From Lonicera japonica (Eukaryota; Streptophyta; Magnoliopsida; Dipsacales; Caprifoliaceae), in the NCBI GenBank assembly GCA_021464415.1, contig CM038465.1, positions 22,351,839 to 22,415,838 on the forward strand: a stretch of DNA of 64,000 nt, written 5' to 3'. Position 1 is the stretch's first letter. Each line of letters begins with the position of its first letter. The position numbers were made by a program, and so were the translations under genes. Below, one piece after another: positions 55,930 to 64,000 of this stretch. Below the pieces are notes generated by a model. It had not been told where the DNA came from. It saw only the letters and a list, made by a program, of their open reading frames with translations, and did no database searches.

Positions 55930-57180
55930 TCTAATATGTTTTCTTTAAGGTGGCTTCTAAACTGGGAGATAATCAGATTCTTGCAACTTGTATTTCGTTC
56001 CATTGTTCTCTGCGGAAGGGGTAAGAGAGTCACTATCCTGATCAAATTCTTGGTCTTCATCACCACAGAACTTTCCACTAGAGGAGAAAATTTGTTTGCT
56101 GTAGGAGTGGTGAGAGTTGTGGGAGTAATGTTATTGGTGGGGTCATTGCTGGGAAGGTTGGTGGGTGCAATTGGGTTCTTATTAGCATGACCTAATATAT
56201 AATGGTGAGTGTTGAAGGAGTCAGGAACATATGAATCTTAACTGTTGGGCAACACATTTATGATGAAATTTGGTTGTGTCGTTGGTGTAAGAGCACAAAG
56301 GCTACTGATTGAGTTGGGTGTCGGTGTTGGAACATTAAATGCAAAGGATTGCTCAATGCTATCAGATGAATCAACATTAACTGTGGTAGAAAGGTTGGCA
56401 AAGCTTGTAGAGGTGCCTACATTAATGTTGTCATTTGTGGATGTAGAGTTTATGATTGGTTGGTTTGACTCATTGACAGATGGGGATGACCAGCATCATT
56501 TATGATAGTTTTTTCTATATAGTGAGGCTTAGAGATGTGATGAGAGCTTTCCTTAGCTTTGTTGAGGTGATCATTTTTGGTCTTGTTTCTTTCTTTTGCT
56601 GCTTGGTTGAGAGTGTGTGCATGTTGTGCCTTCAGTAGGGTTCTACAATTAGGCACACTGTGACCAATGGAGTGACAATGGGAACAAAAAGGGGGCAGTT
56701 CTTCATATGTAACTGAAACTTCAAAATTCAAGCCCATTCTTTCAACAATGATATTTTGAAGGAGTTCTGAGGTGAGATCTACATCGACTTACACACAAGC
56801 AAAATGCCAAAGAGATCTAGAACTGGTGTGTGGGTCAATGTATAATGAGGTTCCTATGGCTCCAGCAATGGAAAAAACCAGGTTGTCCTCCAAGTATTCC
56901 TAATGCAAAACAAGAATTCTAGCCCAAACGTGTGTAGTAGTATTCTTTTGTTTGCTGGGAACAAAATTAGGAATCCATTTGGAGAGTTTGATGATACCAT
57001 TCTTGAGTTTTGTTTGACCATAGCCATTGATCCTCTCATAATCTACCTGATTTTTAAAGTGAAGAACATAGTATCCTCTGCCAATGGGAATAAAGGTCAA
57101 ATTGGGCTCAATTTTCCATTTGGTTGTGAGAGATGATTCCAAATCAATAGATTGCTTGATGTTGGTCTATCTCCATATGA
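55930..57180 (-). pseudogene. LINE ORF1 (DUF4283 / CCHC RNA-binding protein), inverted
   Basis: Minus-strand pieces in order: IPIGRGYYVLHFKNQVDYER and IIKLSKWIPNFVP (DUF4283-like RNA-binding fold, 57142-56900), DNLVFSIAGAIGTSL and DPHTSS (56880-56830), then VSVTYEELPPFCSHCHSIGH and SVPNCRTL, a CCHC knuckle (56737-56640), a charged linker, and an acidic tail (DEDQEF, DSDSLTPS) near 56030. The frame is broken by stops near 56900 and 56790 and a frameshift near 56060. In plant L1 elements ORF1 coats the RNA. Its direction is opposite to ORF2. Confidence 0.82.
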
Positions 57181-57184
57181 CATT

Positions 57185-58080
57185 GACCGTCTCTCTGAGA
57201 TTGAGCAAAGGCAAAAGGTTGTGAGTATATTGCAAAATACTGTGGAGGAGTCTCTTCACAGTACATCTGTCCACAAAACCACACAAAGGTCCTTTATTGG
57301 AATGTGAGAGGATTGAGCAATTTCAAAACTCAAACCACCCTTAAATCTATTTGTGTGAATCGTAAGCCTAACCTTATTTGCATCTTTGAACCTATGACTC
57401 CTTTTGATAATATTCCTTGGTCCGTCTGGCATAACCTTGGTATATCCCTTACATGTACCAATGAGAGAGGTAGTCTTGCCCCTAACCTCTGGCTCCTCCA
57501 TACCAGCAATGTTTCCAATATTCAGGTTATTCTTTCCACCAATCAATAAGTCACTGTATCTTCCACTTTTGAGAACGTTGCTTGCCACATCACTTGTGTC
57601 TATGCCAGCAAGGACTACATTACTAGAAGACAATTGTGGGCTAACTTCATGCACGTCTCCCTCAACTACAACCTTCCTTGGATGGCCATTGGAGATTTTA
57701 ATTGCATTTTAGGTGCTCATGAAAAGAGAGGTGGAATCAGGCCTAATCCCATCTCTTGCTCTAACTTCAAAAGCATGACAGACGATTGAAATCTCATTCA
57801 CTTAGACTCCATTGGTCCTCTCTTCAACTGGGCTAGAAAAGGGAATGCTGCCATCCAAGTTAGAGTTGACAGAACTCTTTGCAACAATGCTTGGTTCACG
57901 ACTTGGAAAAATGTAAATTGCTCCATTCTTCCCAAAATCAATTCTTATCACCACCCTCTCCTTTTCTTCCCCACCGACCATGACCATGGTGGACCTAAAC
58001 CCTTTAAATTTACTACTGCATGGGTAAAGTACAGCCAGTTTATGGAGATGGTGCAATAATCATGGCTTAAGCCTTGTGAC
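57185..58080 (+). pseudogene. LINE ORF2: AP-type endonuclease
   Basis: Plus strand: VLYWNVRGLSNFKTQ, FEPMTPFDNIPW (a usual E of the active site appears in FEPM), then WMAIGDFNCILGAHEKRGG with the catalytic GDFN, IHLDSIGPLFNWAR, VRVDRTLCNNAW and a final FPTDHDHGGPKPF with the catalytic SDH-type aspartate-histidine. This enzyme nicks target DNA to start target-primed reverse transcription. In-frame stops near 57549, 57790 and 58060 and a frameshift near 58085 inactivate it. Confidence 0.82.
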
Positions 58081-58089
58081 CACATCTAC

Positions 58090-59990
58090 CTATGGTTACT
58101 CTTCAATGGAAACCAAAGGTTCTGAAAAAAGATCTCATTCAATGGAATAAACAACCCTTTGGCAATATACATGAGAAGGTGAAAAGTGCCACAGCTCATT
58201 TGCATCACATCCAAGCTCTTATAGATAGCAATGGCTATGTTGGCAACTATGCTCTTAATGAGGCTGAAGCTCAGCATGTTCTGAACACAGCTCTACAATT
58301 TGAAGAAAATTTTTAGAAGCGAAGATCCATAATCATTTGGCTGGCTGAAGGTGACAAAAACACTAATTTTTTTCATAAGATTGTTGATCACAAAAGAGCT
58401 ACTAGTAGAATCTTTCACCTAAAGGATGGCAATGATATCATTTATGATCCTGATGCTATCAAAAACCACATTGTGAATTATTTTTAGACCCTCTACTCCA
58501 CCTCCAATAATACAATAGACAATGATTTGGTTGCCAAGGTTATTCACCCACAAATCAGTTTTCATGACAACACCTTTCTTACCAACATTCCATGTGATTC
58601 TGAAATCAAGTCAGCTGTTTTTAATCTTAGCCCTCATTCAGCCCCTGGTCTAGATGGTTTCAGTGGGCTCTTCTTTCAGACCTACTAGGACATCATTTCC
58701 ACAGATTTTTGCAAAGCCATCAAACAATTTTTTATTTATAATTGGCTACTCCCTGGCTTCAACTCTAACTTTGTCACCTTCATCCCTAAAACTCCCAATG
58801 CTGATTGCATGGTATCCTACAGGCCAGCTGCCCTTACCAATTTTGCTTTAAAAGTGATTCCTAAAATTTTAGTAAAGAAGCTAGCTCTCTTTGCCACCAA
58901 GTTCATCTCTCCCAACCAAACTGCTTTCATTAAAGGAAGAAACATCCACCATAGCATTGCCTTAGCCTCTGAGTGCTTTAACCTTCTTGATAAAAAAAAA
59001 CCCATGGTGGCAACACTGCCATCAAAATTGATATAGCCAAAGCTTTTGACACCCTGGATTGGTCTTTTCTCCTCTTAGTTCTACAAGCCTTTGGATTTGA
59101 TCAAATCTTTATCAATTGGATTGACACCTTTCTCAAATCAGCCAAACTCTCAATTCTTGTATATGGTTCTCCCCAAGGCTATTTCTCTTGTGCTAGAGGA
59201 GTGAGGTAAGGTGTTCCCCTCAGTCCCTTACTATTTTGTTTGGTTGAGGAAGTTCTTAGTAGAAGTACCAACAATGCTGTCAACAATGGGTCCTTTAAAT
59301 GCATCTCCTCTCCTAGAGGAGCCACCGCTCCCTCTCACAACTTGTATGCTAATGATGTCCTCATTTTCAGTAATGGTTCCTCAGCTAGCCTTAAGGCACT
59401 CATTTTCAGTAGTGGTTCCCCTTATACTTACTTGGGGGTTCCAATTTTCAAAGGCACCCCCAAAAAAGCTCAACTCCAAACCATTGCTGACAAAATTAAA
59501 TGCAAACTTGAAGGATAGCAAGGCAAGTTGCTTTCCTTGGCTGGTATAATTGTTCTTGTGAAATATGTGGCCACTCCCATGCTCAACCATTCTTTCATGG
59601 TCTACAAATCGCCAGTCCTTCTTCTAAAACAGTTGCAACAATGGCTAAGAAACTTTATATGGTGTGGGAACATTCAAGAAAGGAAAATCATCTCAGTTGC
59701 TTGGCACAAAGTTTGCTCTTCTATTCAAGCTAGGGGCATTGGAATAAAGTATTTAAAAGACCTCAATCAGTCAGCTCTTCTTAAGAGCACCTTGGATATG
59801 ATCACCAAAAACTCCCTTTGGAGCCAGTTTATACTGGCTAGATACAAGATCAAGTTTGGTCAATCCAACGCTTCTTACCAATCCTCTTCCACTTGGAATG
59901 GGATCAAACTTTCTCTTTCCATCATTAAGCTTCATGCTAAGTGGATTTTGGGAATTGGTTCTAGTATCCAAATATGTCAAGATGATTAGT
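58090..59990 (+). pseudogene. LINE ORF2: reverse transcriptase
   Basis: Non-LTR RT blocks in several frames: IIWLAEGDKNTNFFHKIVDH, LSPHSAPGLDGFSGLFFQ, FIPKTPNADCMVSYRPAAL, ISPNQTAFIKGRNIHHSIAL, KIDIAKAFDTLDWSFLL (motif A with its aspartate), GVPLSPLLFCLVEEVLSR, NLYANDVLIFSNG (motif C) and YLGVPIFKG. Motif C reads YAND; the family norm is (Y/F)ADD, so the first catalytic aspartate is lost. Stops at about 58317, 58486, 58687 and 59519 and frameshifts near 59010 and 59370 confirm decay. Confidence 0.85.
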
Positions 59991-61284
59991 GCAATGATAC
60001 TCCCCCGCCTCCAAGTCACACCCCTCTTGACCAATGCTTGAACAGTTGGATTTTAGATAGTAAATGGAACACCCCTAACCGGCTGAGAACTAATTTCCCT
60101 GCCTTTAATGCCACTGTCACAGCCATTCCCCTTCATATCCTCCCTTGTGAAGATGTTATAGTCTGGCCCTACTCCTCTAAAGGTCATTTAACCTTCAATG
60201 ATGCTTATAATTTCTTTCACACAGCCAATAGCAACCTCACCTTCAAACATGTTTGCCACTCTTTCATCCCTCCAAAAGCTTCTATTTTTGTCTGGAGAAC
60301 CCTTCATAATTCCATCCCATCTCAAGTTTCTCTTTAGCAAAAAGGAATAAGCACAGCTTCTAGGCGCTGCCTTTGCTTGCAACAATCCGAATCAACCTCT
60401 CATGTCATCCTTCAATGTGGATTTGCTCTTTCAGTTTGAAAATGGTTCTTCACCATATTCAACATTCACACCTTCCCCACCTCCTCCCCTATTGATCTGT
60501 GGCACTTCATCTCTTCTAAAAATGGAGGTCTCAAATTTTCAATGTTTGGATTGCTGGTGCTTCTATTGTTTTTCATAAAATTTGGGAAGCCAAAAATGAT
60601 ATCATCTTCAAAAACTCCAAGCCTAATCTTTCAGCTTTCAAACATTATTTGGTTTCCTGCATTTTTGAGCTCAATGATCACATTCTTGGCTACATGCCAA
60701 ATTCAGTTGAGGACTTGCTCATTCTAAAAAAATTCAACCTCTCTCAGGCAAAGCCAGATTAGGCAACAAAATCACATAAGTTTTCTGGTGTCCCCTCCTC
60801 TAGGATGATTAAAAATCAATACAGATGGCATGGAAAATGGCTGCCCAGGTCCTGCCTCCATTGGTGGTATTTTCAGAAATTTTAGGGGTTTTGCAAAGGT
60901 GCTTTTGCTGGGAAGATTGGCATTCACAATGCCTTTTTTGTAGAACTAAATGCCCTCATTCAAGCCATAGAATTTGCTTGGAACAATGGCTGGAATAAAC
61001 TACAGCTCGAAATAGATTCACAAGCAGTCCTAAAATGCATTCTTAATACAAATTCTTATGTTCCATGGCAGCTTGCTACTAGATGGAACAATTGCAGATC
61101 TTACCTTAAATAGATGACCTTCTATGCTTCTCATTCTTAGAGAGAAACTAATGTTGTTGCGGACAAACTCTCTAAATTGGGCATGACTTTTGATCACCTT
61201 CAATGGTGGACCACCCCTCCACAAGCTATTGCTCAATTATACACTATTGACCTCAATTTCACGCCTAACTACAGATTTAGCTAG
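59991..61284 (+). pseudogene. LINE ORF2 C-terminus: RT-associated zinc knuckle and RNase H
   Basis: Contains WPYSSKGHLTFNDAYNFF, HSFIPPKASIFVWRTLHNSI and a zf-RVT knuckle (RCLCLQQSESTSHVILQC, about 60363-60418). Then an RNase H domain of the plant LINE type: INTDGMENGCPGPASIGGIF, FVELNALIQAIEFAWNNGW, LEIDSQAVLKCIL and TNVVADKLSKLG, ending TAG at 61282-61284. RNase H fused to LINE ORF2 is known in plants. Stops near 60335, 60438, 61112 and 61138 and frame changes break it. Confidence 0.8.
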
Positions 61285-61550
61285 TTTTATTTGGATTTGT
61301 TTTTTTTTTTCCTTGCTCCACTTTTTTCATTCCTGTTTGGTTGTTTGATCTCTGATCTTTATTAGGATTAAAGATCAAGATGCAAACATTTTTTGGCTCA
61401 GGCATGGAATTTCCTTTTGTTTGCCTTACATGTATATTTCTTCCCCGAAGCCTAGTGGGTGGGCTTTTGTAACCCACAAGCTTTTTTTCATCTTTTTAAT
61501 GCATTACTCTATTGCCTAAGGGCATAGTGGACTTTCTCCAAAAAAAAAAA
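61285..61550 (+). other. LINE 3' UTR and poly-A tail
   Basis: T-rich 3' UTR with GCCTAGTGGGTGGGCTTTTG and TGCCTAAGGGCATAGTGGAC, then 11 A (61540-61550) abutting the right TSD. Confidence 0.75.
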
Positions 61551-61562
61551 TTACAATTCCAA

Positions 61563-63650
61563 ACCTTCCAATTCCGAAGTAAAAGTAGTATTTTTCTCAT
61601 GGAATTGGGTACATGATACAAAGCCGATGCATGTTCCTTCTCCATTCTCCAATCATAAATGTGTGTAACAAAATGAAGAAAACTTCAACTTCAAAATCCA
61701 ATATACATTGTTGGCAGAATTATAGGATGGTTCATTTTTATTTATTCTATTATCATGCCAAGGGCTAATTAAGGACACCAGTAAAAAGTTATAAACTCTT
61801 CCCAAGATTTTAAGTGAATTTTTTTACAGCCATGCAAACAACATAACTCTTAGGTTTGGACCTCTAATTTTATATAATTTCACTTCCGTAGAATTAGAAT
61901 TCTAAATGAATTTCAATTCCATGAATCCAAACACTATAAAATTTCACTTCCATATAAAATTTCATTTAAGTGTTTTATGGACATCATTGATGTACAACTT
62001 ATAATTGGCACCTAATTGACATTATTTTTGTTCGATGGAGAAATTCAACATACAGTTGATTTTGAGAGACAAAGAAAGTATCTTGGTTGTACCACTTTTA
62101 TCATTTCCTTGATGAATGTCCTTACTCAATTTAAAATAGGAATCATCTGTTAGATCTCCTTTGGAGGAAGAAGTATTGTTTAGGCTTCAATCATTGGTTC
62201 AATTCATCTATAATTGATTTAAGGAAGTGCTTTGATTCAGAAATGAAATATAAAGTTCTCAGTTCCTCACTTAAAATCTAAATTCCCTACAAAATCCCAT
62301 GACTGATTACTCAATACTTGAGTATATATAGTTGAAGAGAGAGGGAGGAGGGCACAATACCTTGGAAATAGAAGCAGTTCATGTCGATGTTAGCAATGAT
62401 CCTCGAATTAAATTATTCCGGTCGCAACACTAGTACCGTCCATAAGGTTGGAGCAAAGGTTTATAGTAACTATAATTTTGAGACGGTGAAGGACAAATTG
62501 AGGGAAAAGAAGGCGACACAAGAGGAAAAAGAATCAATGCAGGTTGTGAGATAACTGGTTGAAAAGGAAGAAACCGCTGATTTTGAAATGGCGATTACAG
62601 TAATTGTCATGATGGTTGGAAATAAGTTACAGCAGAAAGAAAAAGGAAAAAAGAAAATAAAGGCAGCTTTCCGGTTGACACGTGGCAAAGAAAAGCTTCT
62701 GTTTTAGTATTATTTTATAGAAACCGCGATTATAGTAACTGTCACGATGGTTGGAAATAAATTACAGTAGAAAGAAAAAGAAAAAAAGAAAAAAGAAAAT
62801 AAAGGTAGCTTTCTGGTTGACATGTGGCAAAGAAAAGCTTCCGTTTTAGTATTGTTTTATAGATGTGTGTATTGGGTTAAAAAAATGACTACATTTATTA
62901 TATATATAAACACATATAATATTGATTTTGACACGAGTTGCCACCTAATAACATTTATTTTATGTGTGCATGTGTGTTATATCCATGGTACTCTTTCAAT
63001 AATTTATAAACTGATGAAATAGAGCAACACATGCATTATGTATAATATATTTACTAGGTTTTTGTCGAACTCATATGTACGTGCGAGCACACAAGAAGAA
63101 TGGAGTACTTCGCAGGTGTCATCACTGCCACGATATATGCATCGTTTCATTCAGTTTGGTTTCACTACTTTGACCATTTATTTTATGACTGTGATATGTG
63201 GCCATTTAACTTGCTTTTGAGCATTCAAGCTTGGACTTGTTGTAATGGGGTTGCAGGCCTTCTGGAGCCTCTTCATGGCTCTTGTCAACTGTTATGCAGA
63301 TTTAGTAAATTATTGGGTTCAAGGCTACTATGGAGCTGTTATGTATATAATATAGGGACTTGGGTAACCTCCACCCTTAAATAGTTGGGTTCAAGGCAAG
63401 GTGTGCTTTTTTTTTTTTGCTCTTTAATTGTCACAAATACACTGTATATTTTCTTTTTCATGTTTTTGTTATGAGATGAATAAAATTTTTACACAAAACC
63501 CACGCACGAATTTATCACATTTGCGTACTGGACTAAACTAAATACTACCACTCAAATAAAAAGCAATAGTATTCTTTAAAAAGAAATTAGTATTATAAAT
63601 AGCATATTATTAAATTAAGCTTAGTTTCCTTGATTGTACATTAATCTCCA
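61563..63650. other. Intergenic DNA with a diverged tandem duplication
   Basis: No supported gene. A 135-bp unit is duplicated at 62591-62720 and 62726-62862. ORFs at 62822-63384 (up to 94 codons) have no recognisable domain. A T-run at 63408-63418 and an AATAAA at 63479 could mark a 3' end but no gene attaches to them. Confidence 0.5.
62591..62862 (+). repeat. 135-bp tandem duplication
   Basis: Both units share GCGATTA(C/T)AGTAA, GATGGTTGGAAATAA, AAAATAAAGG(C/T)AGCTTTC and GTGGCAAAGAAAAGCTTC, with scattered substitutions and A-run length changes. Confidence 0.9.
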
Positions 63651-63651
63651 C

Positions 63652-63659
63652 TATATAAT
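63652..63659 (+). promoter_or_regulatory. Candidate TATA box of the right-end gene
   Basis: TATATAAT in CCACTATATAATCTGAGC, about 210 bp before the ATG at 63866, followed by a pyrimidine-rich leader with a TA microsatellite (63782-63800), typical of a plant core promoter and 5' UTR. Confidence 0.5.
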
Positions 63660-63865
63660 CTGAGCTTGTTAGCCGCATTTAACCCATCCCATCTCCTCTC
63701 ATCAGCTTACCTCAAGTTTTTCTATTAATTTGCTTTTCTTCCTTTTCTCTCTTAGCTCAATCTTTTCTACAAATTCTCTCTCTATATATATATATATATC
63801 AACTTATCTTAAATTCCTTAGTTTCTTATTAAGTCATATTCCATAAACCTCCCTTGATTTCTTTG

Positions 63866-64000
63866 ATGGCGGATTACACATTACCATGTAAAACTAGCAA
63901 GGGTTGGATGTGGTGCGCTATATTCTCAGTCATTATCATTCCTCTACTCATCATCTTCTTTGCCTTCATCAAGTTTACGTTGTTCAAGTATAACCCATCC
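63866..64000 (+). CDS. Start of a host gene: short membrane-anchored protein (partial)
   Basis: ATG at 63866 opens a frame that is still open at the window end (45 codons, too short to list by ORF length). Residues 1-15 are polar (MADYTLPCKTSKGW), followed by a strongly hydrophobic segment at about 15-40 (FSVIIIPLLIIFFAFIKFTL) and a basic/polar stretch (FKYNPS). This fits a signal anchor or N-terminal transmembrane helix. It has a TATA box about 210 bp upstream and a pyrimidine-rich leader, and no transposon sequence follows. I do not recognise the family; small plant single-pass membrane proteins of several unrelated families look like this at the N-terminus. Confidence 0.5.
   Translation, partial: MADYTLPCKTSKGWMWCAIFSVIIIPLLIIFFAFIKFTLFKYNPS

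Larger units (their letters stand above)
55921..61550 (+). mobile_element. L1-type LINE with inverted 5' segment (12-bp TSD)
   Basis: Flanked by the exact 12-bp duplication TTACAATTCCAA (55909-55920 and 61551-61562) and ending in an A-run (61540-61550). The right part (about 57185-61284) reads plus strand: endonuclease, RT, zinc knuckle, RNase H. The left part (about 57180 down to 55921) reads minus strand: ORF1 with DUF4283-like and zinc-knuckle domains. The duplication encloses both, so this is a single insertion with a 5' inversion, as expected from twin priming. Many stops and frameshifts show it is old. Confidence 0.9.

Noticed and set aside
63100..63384. 94-codon ORF near the right end
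   Set aside because: No domain or homology recognised, no promoter tied to it; could be random.

Overview
The window is plant nuclear DNA, almost certainly a eudicot. It is AT-rich, has long non-coding stretches, and is dominated by plant-specific transposons: Athila and Tekay/Del-type Ty3/gypsy elements, Ty1/copia, an L1-type LINE with a C-terminal RNase H, MITEs and Helitron-like ends. No rRNA, tRNA gene, CRISPR array or bacterial-type operon was seen. Almost everything between bases 1 and about 61,560 is transposon or transposon-derived. The only candidate host gene is a 5' fragment at the extreme right end (ATG at 63866).

Layout, left to right. 1-7203: 3' two thirds of an Athila element (pol with two frameshifts, extra ORF, LTR), inserted into a copia LTR. 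7204-11505: two minus-strand copia fragments around a plus-strand chromovirus LTR fragment. 11506-22301: minus-strand chromovirus LTRs and a broken Tekay/Del-like pol, with about 2.8 kb of unclassified DNA carrying eight hairpin-like repeats where gag should be. 22316-23408: a weakly supported LTR. 23859-38560: a chromovirus LTR, PBS, 3.1 kb non-coding interior, PPT and second LTR. That second LTR holds a solo LTR (TSD TAGAT), which itself holds two Athila/Tat-like solo LTRs (TSDs CTATA and TAAAG). 38561-47610: intergenic DNA with Helitron-like repeats, several MITEs, and a non-autonomous chromovirus (TSD TAAAC) sitting inside the terminal inverted repeat of a Mutator-like MITE. 47616-53646: a complete, very young chromovirus (TSD CTACG, 607-bp LTRs, one difference noticed). 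55921-61550: a LINE with a 12-bp TSD whose 5' part is inverted. 61563-64000: intergenic DNA and the start of one gene.

How the parts relate. The nesting gives a relative timetable: chromovirus LTRs are the oldest layer, copia elements and solo LTRs were added into them, Athila went into copia, and the 47616 chromovirus is the most recent. Solo LTRs and deletions show active removal of elements by LTR-LTR recombination.

Most unusual signal. LTRs of several unrelated lineages (Tekay-like chromovirus, Athila/Tat-like, and the 607-bp-LTR chromovirus) each carry short perfect or near-perfect palindromes or inverted motifs. In several LTRs these lie just upstream of a TATA-like sequence. The palindrome differs between subfamilies (cores GTCGAC, GATCGATC, ACTAGT and others), while one of them, CATGATCGATCATG, occurs in both an Athila-like LTR and a chromovirus LTR. 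This looks like a fast-evolving, exchangeable promoter module and is the best candidate here for something under-described. All coordinates and motifs were read by eye; no alignment or database search was run.
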